Counted from the first letter of the stretch, positions 37,166 to 45,878 are shown. The stretch is DNA of 64,000 bases from Sphingomonas sp. LM7 (GCF_002002925.1 NZ_CP019511.1:2108001-2172000), one strand, 5' to 3'. Translations and numbers: made by a program. The notes: a model not told the origin generated them from the sequence alone.

Positions 37166-37189
37166 CCCCTCCCTGCTCGCAGGGAAGGG
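37166..37189. repeat. GC-rich palindrome (TCCCT family)
   Basis: CCCCTCCCTGCTCGCAGGGAAGGG is an imperfect hairpin in the 175-bp gap between the copper chaperone and the Tad-like genes. Apart from this the gap shows nothing coding. Confidence 0.55.
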
Positions 37190-37321
37190 ATTGCGGCCAT
37201 CCCTCCGTAGAATCCCCCCCGGCACAATTCCCTAACCCACTACAAACCAACTATTTTTCATTGCCGCCGCACAAGGCGCTCCAAATGGCGGACCGCAACC
37301 GGTTCCCATGCGGAGCAACTG

Positions 37322-39082
37322 GTGAAGCAGGATCGGCAACAGCGTTCGGGGTTCATGGCGCGGCTCGCGCGGGACAGCCGCGGCTCCACGCTCGCGATGA
37401 TGGCGGCGATGCTCATCCCGCTCGCCGCCTTTTGCGGCTGCGCGATCGACACCGCCCGGCTCTACGTGGTCAAGACGCGGCTCCAGCAGGCCTGCGACGC
37501 GGGCGTGCTCGCCGGGCGCAAGTCGATGACCGACACCTCGCTCACCAACACGACGCTCGATCCGACCGCCACTGCCCAGGCGCAGACCTTCTTCGCCAAC
37601 AATTTCCGCACCGGCTGGTTCAAGACCGCCACCGCGAGCTTCACGCCGTCCAAGACCGCGGACGCGCAGGTGGCCGGCAACGCCACCGCCGACGTGCCGA
37701 TGACGATCATGTCGATATTCGGCTTCGCGACTCAGCAGATCAACGTCACCTGCCAGGCGAGCTACGACATCGCCGACACCGATGTGATCTTCGTCCTCGA
37801 CACCACCGGCTCGATGGCCTGCCTGCCGAGCGACGACGACAATGCCTGCAACAACTATGTCGGCTCGGCCGGCACGACGAGCTACATCCGCCCGGCGGAC
37901 GGCACGGCCAGCGGCAATGACAGCGTCGCCGGCTATCCCGGCAGCACCGCTTATTACGTCCCGGAGAAGAGCGGCTCGCGCATCGCGGCGCTGCGCTCGG
38001 CGGTGATGAGCTTCTACGACACGATGGCCTCGGCCGCCGACCCGTCGACGCACATCCGCTATGGCTTCGTCACCTACACCTCGACGGTCAACGCCGGAAA
38101 GGCGATCATGTCGATCTCGCCGTCCTACATGGTCGGCGGCTCGGGCAGCGCCAACAACCAGTGGAATTACGAGTCGCGCACGCAGACCGGCACGTCGTTC
38201 GGCACGCCGACCTGGCGCTACCAGCAGCTCAATTTCGACGTCCGCAATTTCGTATCGGGCGTCGCCGTCCTCGATCCCAGCAAGACCAACGGCACGATGA
38301 ACCGCTGGGCCGGCTGCATCGAGGAACGCGCCACCACTGCCGGCACGACCGGCTTCAGCCAGGCGGCGCTGCCGGCCGATCTCGATCCCGATCTGGTGCC
38401 GGGCAGCAACATCGACACGCAGTGGAAGCCGATGTGGCCCGAGATTCTCTATGCCCGCAACAATTACGGCAGCACCGCCACTGCGACGTCGACCGGCGAC
38501 AGCAACAGCCACCCCAATATCGGCGGCACCTCGTATCTACAGTCGGGCTTCGTCTCGTGCGGCAAGCCGGTCTCGCGCCTCGACACGATGACGCGCACCC
38601 AGGTGTCGAACTTCGTCAACGCAGCCGATTTCCGGCCGATCGGCGGCACCTATCACGATGTCGGCATGATCTGGGGCACCCGCCTGATCTCGCCCTCGGG
38701 CATCTTCGCGAACGATACCGCGCCATGGCCGGCACGGCAGGCGCCGAACCGCGTGATCGTGTTCCTCACCGACGGCGACATGGCGCCCAACACCGGCGTC
38801 TACGGCATGTACGGCAATGAATATTACGATCGGCGGGTGAGCGGCGGCGACTTCACCAACCTCAAGGCCTTTCACAATGCCCGCTTCCTCGCGGAATGCA
38901 CCGCGGCCAAGTCGCGCAACATCCAGGTCTGGACGGTGACGATCGATTCGAGCGCCACCACCGAGATGAAGTCCTGCGCCACCACCACCAGCCAGGCGCT
39001 TTTCACCACCACCGGTTCGGGGCTGTCCACCACCTTCGCCAATATCGCCAAGCAAGTCGCGATGCTGCGGGTGTCGCGGTGA
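37322..39082 (+). CDS. TadG-like pilus assembly protein with von Willebrand A domain
   Basis: 586 residues from the GTG at 37322. The N-terminal RDSRGSTLAMMAAMLIPLAAF segment is a TadE/G-type membrane anchor with the basic RG motif before it. A vWA domain begins near residue 155 with VIFVLDTTGSMAC (MIDAS DxTxS) and continues to ITDG-like VFLTDGD. A large Thr/Ser/Asn-rich insert lies between. Relatives function with Flp/Tad secretion or pili. Coupled to the next gene by a GTGA overlap. No TadA ATPase or flp pilin gene lies nearby. Confidence 0.83.
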   Translation: MKQDRQQRSGFMARLARDSRGSTLAMMAAMLIPLAAFCGCAIDTARLYVVKTRLQQACDAGVLAGRKSMTDTSLTNTTLDPTATAQAQTFFANNFRTGWFKTATASFTPSKTADAQVAGNATADVPMTIMSIFGFATQQINVTCQASYDIADTDVIFVLDTTGSMACLPSDDDNACNNYVGSAGTTSYIRPADGTASGNDSVAGYPGSTAYYVPEKSGSRIAALRSAVMSFYDTMASAADPSTHIRYGFVTYTSTVNAGKAIMSISPSYMVGGSGSANNQWNYESRTQTGTSFGTPTWRYQQLNFDVRNFVSGVAVLDPSKTNGTMNRWAGCIEERATTAGTTGFSQAALPADLDPDLVPGSNIDTQWKPMWPEILYARNNYGSTATATSTGDSNSHPNIGGTSYLQSGFVSCGKPVSRLDTMTRTQVSNFVNAADFRPIGGTYHDVGMIWGTRLISPSGIFANDTAPWPARQAPNRVIVFLTDGDMAPNTGVYGMYGNEYYDRRVSGGDFTNLKAFHNARFLAECTAAKSRNIQVWTVTIDSSATTEMKSCATTTSQALFTTTGSGLSTTFANIAKQVAMLRVSR

Positions 39083-39678
39083 TCGCGGCGCGCCGCTTCC
39101 TCGCGCGGCTGGCGGCGGACCGGCGCGGCGTCACCGTGATCGAGTTCGCCTTCGTGCTGCCGCTGATGCTCACCCTCATGATGGGCATGATGGAGATCGG
39201 CTATCAGGCCTATGTCCAGGCCGCAGTCACCGGCGCAGTGCAGAAGGCCGGCCGCGACAGCGCCATCCAGGGCGCGACGCCCGCCACGATCGACGCCAGG
39301 GTGCTGGCCCAGATCCAGGCGACGGCAAGGGGCGCGGCCTTCACCAGCGGCTATCCGACGCGGCTCAGCTATTCGAGCTTCAGCGCGATCGCGCCCGAGC
39401 CGTTCGTCGATTCGAACGGCAATGGCCAGCGCGATGCCGGCGAATGCTTCACCGACGTCAACGGCAATGGCCGTTGGGACGACGATGCCGGCCGCGCCGG
39501 ACAGGGCGGCGCCAACGACGTCACCGTCTACACCGTCTCGATCGGCTATGGCCGGCTCTTCCCCGTCGCGCGCTGGTTCGGCTGGCCGGGCACCGCGACG
39601 CTCAGCGCCAGCACCACGCTGATGAACCAGCCCTACGCCACCCAGACCGTCAACACCCCGGCCACGATATGCAAATGA
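39079..39678 (+). CDS. TadE-like protein
   Basis: 199 residues starting with GTG at 39079, which overlaps the TadG-like TGA. ADRRGVTVIEFAFVLPLMLTL is the TadE signature, a prepilin-like N-terminal helix with a Glu after the cleavage region. The periplasmic domain contains DSNGNGQRDAGECFTDVNGNGRWDDDAG, two adjacent Asp/Asn-rich loops that look like calcium-binding EF-hand-like (dockerin-type) repeats (given here in parts, about residues 113-140). Confidence 0.83.
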   Translation: MIAARRFLARLAADRRGVTVIEFAFVLPLMLTLMMGMMEIGYQAYVQAAVTGAVQKAGRDSAIQGATPATIDARVLAQIQATARGAAFTSGYPTRLSYSSFSAIAPEPFVDSNGNGQRDAGECFTDVNGNGRWDDDAGRAGQGGANDVTVYTVSIGYGRLFPVARWFGWPGTATLSASTTLMNQPYATQTVNTPATICK

Positions 39679-40388
39679 AGCGCCTTCTGTCCTTCGCGCC
39701 GCTCCGCCGCTTCGCTGCCGCGACCCGCGGCGTCGCGATGATCGAATTCGCACTGGCGCTGCCGCCGGTGCTCATCCTGGGCTGCTACGGCATCGAGACC
39801 GCCAATCTGGCGCTCGCCAATCTGCGCGTCAGCCAGATCGCCTCGAACCTCGCCGACAATGGCGCGCGCATGGGCATGATGACCACGCTCTCCACCGTCC
39901 AGCTGCGTGAGCTCGACATCAACAATGCGCTTCAGGCGTCGCGCCTGCAGGGCGCGGCGTTCGACCTGGCCGAGAATGGCCGGGTGACGATGTCCAGCCT
40001 CGAGAACATCCAGCAGAGCTACGATACCGCCCCGGTCCAGCGCATCCACTGGCAGCGCTGCTTCGGCCTCAAGCGCGGCGCAGGCTATGATTCGAGCTAC
40101 GGCACCACCAGCGTGACGGCCGGGACCGATGCCACCAAGGGCAATGCCGGCACCACGTCCGCCGGCATGGGCGACACCGGCGCGATGGTCAGTGCCTCGA
40201 CTGGCAGCGCGCTGATCTTCGTCGAAGTGAATTACGATTATCAGCGCCTGTTCGGCAGCGCCTTCCTGTCGCCGACCAGGCTGCGCTACGTCGCCTCGTT
40301 CCTCGTGCGCGACCGCCGCGATCTCGCGCAGCTGTTCAACCCCGCTCCCGCTGCGACGCGCTCGACCTGCGACAAATACACCGCCTGA
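39669..40388 (+). CDS. TadE/TadG-like pilus assembly protein
   Basis: 239 residues from the ATG at 39669; a second ATG at 39675 forms an ATGA overlap with the previous stop and may be the real start. ATRGVAMIEFALALPPVLILG again gives the TadE-like anchor with Glu. The rest is a periplasmic domain with Gly/Ser/Thr-rich loops and two cysteines. Third gene of a coupled trio, perhaps minor pseudopilins of one apparatus whose core genes lie elsewhere. Confidence 0.78.
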   Translation: MQMKRLLSFAPLRRFAAATRGVAMIEFALALPPVLILGCYGIETANLALANLRVSQIASNLADNGARMGMMTTLSTVQLRELDINNALQASRLQGAAFDLAENGRVTMSSLENIQQSYDTAPVQRIHWQRCFGLKRGAGYDSSYGTTSVTAGTDATKGNAGTTSAGMGDTGAMVSASTGSALIFVEVNYDYQRLFGSAFLSPTRLRYVASFLVRDRRDLAQLFNPAPAATRSTCDKYTA

Positions 40389-40440
40389 GTTGAAGCCGCG
40401 GTGATCCGCGCTATCCTTCCACCAAAGGGAGGGCCGTTAC

Positions 40441-40968
40441 ATGCCGCAAGCCATCGATCGTTTCCGTTCGTCCACTTTGGGCTGGCTGCGCGGCACGCTC
40501 GCCGGCTGGGGCACGATCCTGCTCCTGCTCGCCGGCTTCGTCGGCACGATCTGGGCGCTCGCCCAGCGCCCGGTCGAAGGCTGGGCCTGGCTGTTTCCGA
40601 TCGCGCTGGCCGCAGGCGTGCTGATCCTGCTGGCACAGTGGTTCACCAACCTGGCCACCACCTATGAAGTCACCGACGACCGGCTGATCCTCCACCGCGG
40701 CATCCTGGTCAAGTCGATCGACGAGATCGAGCTCTACCGGGTCAAGGACGTCCGCATCGATTTCACCATCATCAACCAGATGGCCGATCTCGGCACGATC
40801 AGCATTACCTCGTCCGACGAAACTACCCGCGACGCGCCGCTGGTAATCCGCAACGTCGATCATGCCCGCGCCCGGCGCGAGAAGCTGCGCGAGCTGGTCA
40901 GCGCCGCGCGGCGCGCCCGCGGCGTCCGCGAGATCGACATGGTCCACGAGGACCTCGGCGAATTGTGA
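40441..40968 (+). CDS. PH domain-containing membrane protein
   Basis: 175 residues with GGGAGG before the ATG. Two membrane helices (GWGTILLLLAGFVGTIWAL and WLFPIALAAGVLILLAQWF) precede a bacterial pleckstrin-homology (bPH2, YdbS/YdbT-like) domain: TTYEVTDDRLILHRGILVKSIDEIELYRVKDV (positions about 72-103) and LGTISITSSDETTRDAPLVI. Role unknown. Terminator hairpin 20 bp downstream. Confidence 0.82.
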   Translation: MPQAIDRFRSSTLGWLRGTLAGWGTILLLLAGFVGTIWALAQRPVEGWAWLFPIALAAGVLILLAQWFTNLATTYEVTDDRLILHRGILVKSIDEIELYRVKDVRIDFTIINQMADLGTISITSSDETTRDAPLVIRNVDHARARREKLRELVSAARRARGVREIDMVHEDLGEL

Positions 40969-40987
40969 CAGCAATTGTGACAGTTGC

Positions 40988-41018
40988 GGCGGGTCGGCAA
41001 AAACGCCGATCCGCCTTT
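40988..41018 (+). terminator. Probable rho-independent terminator
   Basis: GGCGGGTCGGC (40988-40998) pairs with GCCGATCCGCC (41005-41015), with one G-U pair and a six-base A-rich loop, followed by TTT. Located after the PH-domain gene. The T run is short. Two direct copies of AATTGTGACAG precede it. Confidence 0.55.
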
Positions 41019-41093
41019 CGCGTTCCCTGAACTTTGCTAATTTACCGCAAATGACTTGATGATTGCCCGGCCGACGCTGTATGTGACGGGCCG

Positions 41094-41966
41094 ATGACAA
41101 TTCCTCCGCCGGACGGGTCGCGGGATCGCCGGATCGAGGATCCGACCAACCTCTGGATCATTCACCCGGCAGGGCGGCTCCTGCTTCCCTGGGCGATAGC
41201 GCGCGGCATTTCGGCAAATAGCGTCTCGGTGGTCGGGCTGATCCTCGGCGCCCTCGCCGCCGCCGCCTATGCCAATTGGTCATCCTGGCCCTTCGCGTTT
41301 CTGGGGCTTCTGCTCTCGGTCGGCTGGCTGATCGCCGACGGTCTCGACGGCATGATCGCCCGCGCCACCAAGACCGCCAGCCCGCTTGGCCGCGCGCTAG
41401 ACGGGATGTGCGACCACGGCGTGTTCTTCCTGCTCTATCTGGTGCTGGCGCTCTCGATCGGAACGCTCTCGGGCTGGATCCTCGCCACGGCCGCGGGCGT
41501 GCTCCACGCCGTCCAGTCGAGTCTCTACGAGGGCGAGCGCACCCGCTTCCATCGCCGCTGCAAGGGCGTCGCCGCCGAGCCGCCGGTGCCGAGTCGCAAC
41601 CCCTTGGTGAAGCTCTATGATTTCGTCGCGGGCAGCGTCGATCGCGTCGCCTATCGCTTCGACGAGGCAATGACTCGCGACTCCGACTCGGCCGCGCTAG
41701 GCACGCTTTACGGCATGCGCGCCAGTGCCCCGATGCGGCTGATGCGCCCGCTCAGCGCCAATGCCCGGGTGTTCGCGATCTTCATCGCCTGCCTCGCCGG
41801 CAATCCCTATCTCTTCTTCTGGTTCGAGTTGATCCCGCTCACTGCGATCCTCGTCCTCGGCCTGACCTGGCATCGCGCCGTCGAGTCGCGCCTTCTCCGC
41901 AGCATGGCGGGCCCCGCGCCCGAACAGCACTCACAATCTGACCGTTCATCCATTCAAAGGACGTGA
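41094..41966 (+). CDS. CDP-alcohol phosphotransferase (inositol phosphodiester/phospholipid type)
   Basis: 290 residues with about six membrane helices. The family signature D-x2-D-G-x2-A-R-x8-G-x3-D-x3-D is complete in DGLDGMIARATKTASPLGRALDGMCDH (about residues 81-107). The enzyme transfers a phosphoalcohol from a CDP-alcohol to an acceptor alcohol. The two genes downstream make inositol-1-phosphate and probably CDP-inositol, so the product may be an inositol phosphodiester or an inositol lipid. A phosphatidylinositol-phosphate synthase using CDP-diacylglycerol is the alternative. Confidence 0.83.
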   Translation: MTIPPPDGSRDRRIEDPTNLWIIHPAGRLLLPWAIARGISANSVSVVGLILGALAAAAYANWSSWPFAFLGLLLSVGWLIADGLDGMIARATKTASPLGRALDGMCDHGVFFLLYLVLALSIGTLSGWILATAAGVLHAVQSSLYEGERTRFHRRCKGVAAEPPVPSRNPLVKLYDFVAGSVDRVAYRFDEAMTRDSDSAALGTLYGMRASAPMRLMRPLSANARVFAIFIACLAGNPYLFFWFELIPLTAILVLGLTWHRAVESRLLRSMAGPAPEQHSQSDRSSIQRT

Positions 41967-41972
41967 CTACCC

Positions 41973-43064
41973 ATGAAGAGCATCAACATCGCGATCGTCG
42001 GCATCGGCAACTGCGCCAGCTCGCTCGTCCAGGGCCTTTCGCATTATCGTGACGGTGCCAACGACACGGTCGGCCTGATGCACTGGGACCTCGGCGGCTA
42101 TCGCCCGAGCGACATCCACGTCGTCGCTGCCTGGGACGTCGATGCGCGCAAGGTCGGCAAGGACGTCGCCGAAGCGATCTTCGCCAAGCCGAACTGCACC
42201 GCCGTGTTCTGCGAGAGCATCGAGGCGACCGGCGCAGTCGTCCAGATGGGCCGCATCCTCGACGGCGTCGCCGATCACATGGCCGACTTCAACGACGACC
42301 GCACCTTCGTCGTCGCCAAGGACCGCGAAGCCACCAAGGAAGAAGTCGTCCGCGTCCTGCGCGAGACCAAGACCGACGTGCTGATGAACTACCTCCCCGT
42401 CGGTAGCCAGGAAGCATCCGAATTCTACGCCGAATGCGCGCTCGAGGCCGGCGTCGCCTTCGTCAACAACATCCCGGTCTTCATCGCCAGCAACCCCGAA
42501 TGGGCCGATCGCTTCACTGCGGCCGGCGTCCCGATCATCGGCGACGACATCAAGGCCCAGCTCGGCGCGACGATCGTCCACCGCGTGCTGACCGACCTGT
42601 TCGCCAAGCGCGGCGTCAAGCTCGAGCGGACCTATCAGCTCAACACCGGCGGCAACACCGACTTCCTCAACATGTCGAACCACCGCCGCCTCGCCTCGAA
42701 GAAGGTCTCGAAGACCGAGGCCGTCCAGTCGGTCGCGGCCGAGCGCCTCGAGGACGAGAACGTCCATATCGGCCCGTCGGACTATGTGCCGTGGCAGAAC
42801 GACAACAAGGTCTGCTTCCTGCGCATGGAAGGCTCGATGTTCGGCAACGTGCCGATGAACCTCGAGCTGCGCCTCTCGGTCGAGGATTCGCCCAACAGCG
42901 CCGGCGTCGCGATCGACATGATCCGCTGCGCCAAGCTCGCCAAGGACCGTGGCATCGCCGGCCCGATCGACGCCGCCTCGGCCTATTTCTGCAAGCATCC
43001 GCGCACGCAGATGACCGACGATCTGGCCCAGACCGCAGTCGAGGCGTTCATCGCCGCCGCCTGA
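41973..43064 (+). CDS. myo-Inositol-1-phosphate synthase
   Basis: 363 residues, the short prokaryotic type. The N-terminal NAD-binding motif is IAIVGIGNCASSLVQG. Further signatures are NYLPVGSQEASEFYAECAL, PVFIASNPEWADRF, GDDIKAQLGATIVHRVL and LNTGGNTDFLNM (the active-site region), with the lysines of the C-terminal part also present. It isomerises glucose-6-phosphate to L-myo-inositol-1-phosphate. Middle gene of the inositol cluster; its stop is four bases from the next ATG. Confidence 0.94.
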   Translation: MKSINIAIVGIGNCASSLVQGLSHYRDGANDTVGLMHWDLGGYRPSDIHVVAAWDVDARKVGKDVAEAIFAKPNCTAVFCESIEATGAVVQMGRILDGVADHMADFNDDRTFVVAKDREATKEEVVRVLRETKTDVLMNYLPVGSQEASEFYAECALEAGVAFVNNIPVFIASNPEWADRFTAAGVPIIGDDIKAQLGATIVHRVLTDLFAKRGVKLERTYQLNTGGNTDFLNMSNHRRLASKKVSKTEAVQSVAAERLEDENVHIGPSDYVPWQNDNKVCFLRMEGSMFGNVPMNLELRLSVEDSPNSAGVAIDMIRCAKLAKDRGIAGPIDAASAYFCKHPRTQMTDDLAQTAVEAFIAAA

Positions 43065-43068
43065 TCCG

Positions 43069-43770
43069 ATGATCACCACCGCCGTCCTGCTCGCCGCGGG
43101 CGAAGGCAGCCGCCTTCGTTCCGCTGCGGCCTCCAAGCCGTTGTGCCCGGTCGGCGGGCGCCCGCTGATCGAGCATGCGATCACCGGGTTCGCCGCCGCG
43201 GGGCTCGCACGGGTGGTGGTGGTGCTCGGCTATGAAGCCGAGGCGATCGAGGCGCATCTTGCGTCGCGCGCCTGGCCGATCGCCGTCGAGACCGTCCGCA
43301 CCGCCGACTATCGCCAGCCCAACGGCGTCTCGACCCTGGCGGCCGAGCACGCTCTGGCCGGCGAAGAGGCGGTGCTGGCGATGTGCGACCACCTCGTCGA
43401 TCCCGCGCTCTACGCCCGCGTCGCCCAGGCCGGTGCCGGCAGCGGCGCCCGCCTCGCGATCGACCGCAACATCACCAGCGACCTGGTCGATCTCGACGAC
43501 GTCACCGCGGTCCGCACGCAAGGCGAAGCCATCGTCGCGATCGGCAAGCATCTGCCCGACTACGACTGTTTCGACACCGGCGTCTTCGCGATCGGCCCCG
43601 GCCTGTTTGCCGCGCTCAACAGCCTGCCCTCTCCCTCGCTCACCGAAGGCATGCGCGTCCTCGCCGCCGCGGGCACGGCGCTGACGATCGACTGCAGCGA
43701 CCTCGGCTGGATCGATGTCGACGACCCCGCCGCGCTCGGCAAAGCCGAGGAATGGCTCCGCGCGGCCTGA
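43069..43770 (+). CDS. Nucleotidyltransferase, probable CTP:inositol-1-phosphate cytidylyltransferase
   Basis: 233 residues. A sugar-nucleotidyltransferase fold with AVLLAAGEGSRLR (nucleotide binding, 5-17), the conserved lysine in ASKPLCPVGG, and VLAMCDHLVDP, where the MxDH motif resembles archaeal/thermophile IPCT domains rather than sugar-1-phosphate enzymes. SDLGWIDVDDPAAL near the end is the second metal/substrate site. Immediate linkage to inositol-1-phosphate synthase and a CDP-alcohol phosphotransferase supports CDP-inositol formation. A LicC-like choline-phosphate enzyme is the alternative. Confidence 0.75.
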   Translation: MITTAVLLAAGEGSRLRSAAASKPLCPVGGRPLIEHAITGFAAAGLARVVVVLGYEAEAIEAHLASRAWPIAVETVRTADYRQPNGVSTLAAEHALAGEEAVLAMCDHLVDPALYARVAQAGAGSGARLAIDRNITSDLVDLDDVTAVRTQGEAIVAIGKHLPDYDCFDTGVFAIGPGLFAALNSLPSPSLTEGMRVLAAAGTALTIDCSDLGWIDVDDPAALGKAEEWLRAA

Positions 43771-43845
43771 CGCGCAGGCGGCAATTCCGGGTTCGCTTTC
43801 GCCACACGATCCGCCATGGCAGCCCGAAACGGGGCCGGAGTAGAC

Positions 43846-44436
43846 ATGCCGACAATTCGCTATGCCACTGCGCTGATCCTTATGTTTGCGCCGTGGGGAG
43901 TATCGGGAAGCGCGCAGTCTCTCCCCCGCGCCGCGGTGCCCGATGCCTTTCGCGACCTGCCGAACGTCACCGTCGAATATTATGACCTCCACGGGTCCGA
44001 CGAGGAGTCGATCAACGCCTCGCTGACCCGGAATGCGCCCACGCGCCCCGATGGCACCAAGGCAATGGGCGCGACGGGATACAAGGTGGGCTACCGGCCT
44101 TTCCAGCTAGGCACCGGCCCCGCCTGCAAGGTCACGAAGCTCAAAGTCGCTCTCGGCGCCGTCGTCACGCTGCCCAGGCTCGCCGACGAAAGCGTCGTGC
44201 CCGAGCGTATATTGGCCAAATGGAGGCCCTTCATCGCCGCGCTGCGCGAGCATGAAGCCGGCCATGTCCGCATCCACTACCGCCATATGCGCGAAATCGA
44301 GGCCGCGCTCATCGGAAGCAGGTGCGACCAGCTCGAGGCCAAATTCCTTGCCGCGGCCGGCAAGATCGAAGCTTTCCAGCGCACCTATGATCGAGAGACC
44401 AATCACGGTGCGACCCAGGGTGCGATATTGCAGTGA
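43846..44436 (+). CDS. DUF922 family secreted zinc-protease-like protein
   Basis: 196 residues from the ATG at 43846 (GGAG seven bases upstream), with a signal peptide ending near GSAQS. DUF922 features are VTVEYYDLHGSDEESINASL, GYKVGYRPF and VTLPRLAD, then the zinc site HEAGH (about residue 140) with H-x-x-H-M-R-E-I-E nearby. Probably a periplasmic metalloprotease; substrate unknown. Confidence 0.8.
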   Translation: MPTIRYATALILMFAPWGVSGSAQSLPRAAVPDAFRDLPNVTVEYYDLHGSDEESINASLTRNAPTRPDGTKAMGATGYKVGYRPFQLGTGPACKVTKLKVALGAVVTLPRLADESVVPERILAKWRPFIAALREHEAGHVRIHYRHMREIEAALIGSRCDQLEAKFLAAAGKIEAFQRTYDRETNHGATQGAILQ

Positions 44437-44503
44437 TCCTGTTGCACGGTCCGTCGGCCGATTGGCAACGAAGCCGAAACCATCTTCGGTCCACGCACGG
44501 CTG

Positions 44504-44770
44504 ATGCTCGCAGCCGCGCTCGCCTGGATCCTCGGCATCAACCTGTGGACGATGCTGCGCTTCTGGCAGGACAAGAAGCGCGCGATCGCGGGTTCCCGCC
44601 GCATCCCGGAGGCCGACCTCCTCGGGCTCGCCGTGATCGGCGGCTCTCCAGGCGCCTTCGCCGCGCGGCACCTGTTCCGCCACAAGACGCGCAAGCAACC
44701 CTTCTCCACGAACCTGATGCTGATCGCAGCGATACAGGCCGGCATCGCGATCGGCCTCTTCGCCTTGTGA
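44504..44770 (+). CDS. DUF1294 membrane protein
   Basis: 88 residues from the ATG at 44504. The family core is KKRAIAGSRRIPEADLLGLA followed by GGSPGAFAARHLFRHKTRKQPF, with a hydrophobic segment on each side. Homologues are small inner-membrane proteins, sometimes fused to cold-shock domains; the role is unknown. An upstream non-ATG start would extend it but is not supported by a ribosome site. Confidence 0.78.
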   Translation: MLAAALAWILGINLWTMLRFWQDKKRAIAGSRRIPEADLLGLAVIGGSPGAFAARHLFRHKTRKQPFSTNLMLIAAIQAGIAIGLFAL

Positions 44771-44787
44771 TCAGCCCCAATGCAGCA

Positions 44788-45123
44788 TCAGGGTTCGTTA
44801 CCGCTGAGGAGAGTTGCCAGCCGATCGAGGCGGCGATGCCATTCCGGCCGACGTTCGTCGATCCAAAGCGCGAGCGCGTCCAGACCGGCCATCTCCAGCT
44901 GGCAGGTGCGGACGCGCCCGACCTTTTCGGTTCTGACCAGTCCGCACTGCTCAAGCACGTGCAGGTGTTGGACGATAGCGGTCAGCGACATCTCGAACGG
45001 CTTGGCCAGAGCCGACACGGACATCGGCCCTTGCCCCAGCGCTTCCACGATCCGTCGCCGGGTGGGATCGCCCAAAGCCTGCAGGATCGATCCCGCGTCT
45101 GCCGATGGATCGGAAGCAGTCAT
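44788..45123 (-). CDS. ArsR family transcriptional regulator
   Basis: 111 residues from the ATG at 45123. The winged helix is clear: ILQALGDPTRRRIVEALGQGPMSVSALAKPFEMSLTAIVQHLHVLEQCGLVRTEKVGRVR (about residues 12-72; quoted only for position, key motif DPTRRRIVEAL). There are no metal-binding cysteine pairs, so it is of the SRPBCC-associated rather than the metal-sensing type. Seven bases downstream of the SRPBCC gene; probably controls this operon through the palindromes at 45611-45669. Confidence 0.87.
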   Translation of the reverse strand: MTASDPSADAGSILQALGDPTRRRIVEALGQGPMSVSALAKPFEMSLTAIVQHLHVLEQCGLVRTEKVGRVRTCQLEMAGLDALALWIDERRPEWHRRLDRLATLLSGNEP

Positions 45124-45130
45124 GCCGCTG

Positions 45131-45595
45131 CTATGCGACCGTGCCGGCCAACCTGTCGAGAAGCGTCTCCCAGCCCATTTCCCGAATTTGAGGACCATCG
45201 GCACCTTCGAAAAAGGCGCCCTGGAACGTGAGGACAAGCTCTGTCCCCGCCGCCACGGCAAGGAGTTCGGCCGTGATCAGCGCCGCCGAGATGTCAGCAT
45301 CGCCGAACGCCATCTTGGACGCCCAGATAATTCGTTCGTCCGGCACGACGTTGAGCACCGTGTCCGTGTTCGCAATGCGCATGCCCGCGAATTGGGTGCC
45401 TTCGCGGAAGCGATAGCGGAGACGTTCCGTAGCGCCTTCGCGCAGGTCGCTCGCAAACTCTTCAACTTCGTGCTGGTCACCCTCGGCGAACCAGCGCCGC
45501 TTGATTTCAGGGTCGGCAAAAGCCTCGAACACGCGCGCTGGCGGCGCGGGTATTTCGCGGCGTAGCACGAAGCTGGCGTGCGCTATCGCAGACAT
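45131..45595 (-). CDS. SRPBCC (AHSA1-like) domain protein
   Basis: 154 residues from the ATG at 45595 (GGGAGA upstream). The START/AHSA1 fold is shown by FVLRREIPAPPARVFEAFADPEIKRRWF (about 9-36), then DTVLNVVPDERIIWASKM, LLAVAAGTELVLTFQGAFFEG and GWETLLDRLA. Such proteins bind hydrophobic ligands; the paired ArsR suggests ligand-controlled expression. The specific ligand is unknown. Confidence 0.85.
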   Translation of the reverse strand: MSAIAHASFVLRREIPAPPARVFEAFADPEIKRRWFAEGDQHEVEEFASDLREGATERLRYRFREGTQFAGMRIANTDTVLNVVPDERIIWASKMAFGDADISAALITAELLAVAAGTELVLTFQGAFFEGADGPQIREMGWETLLDRLAGTVA

Positions 45596-45610
45596 ACCGT
45601 ATCTCCCATT

Positions 45611-45669
45611 GTGAAGCCTGGACTTCACTAATAACTGGAATTTGATAGTCAAGTGGTAACTTCACTATC
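45611..45669 (-). promoter_or_regulatory. Probable ArsR operators upstream of the SRPBCC-ArsR operon
   Basis: Two inverted repeats share the half-site GTGAAG/CTTCAC. GTGAAG-N6-CTTCAC lies at 45611-45628. The longer GATAGTCAAGT-N4-ACTTCACTATC lies at 45644-45669, with 10 of 11 bases paired. They fall 16-74 bases upstream of the first ATG, and a TTGACT -35-like hexamer on the minus strand lies inside the second. Placement fits autorepression. Confidence 0.68.
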
Positions 45670-45878
45670 CTTTGCCTTGGGCAGTTAGTGCAGTCCGACA
45701 ATGGCCGGTCGCGTGCCGACGTTCACCTTGTCAGGAGCGGCCTTTTGCCTCCCCCACGCTCGCCGTCGGGGCCGTTGAGCCGTCGGATGGCATGCGAATG
45801 TCCGAATTTGGGTGGATTGCCGACAGGCAGCTTTGTAGCGAGAAGAAGCGCTAGCGGACATCGGCTTGAGAGACACTG

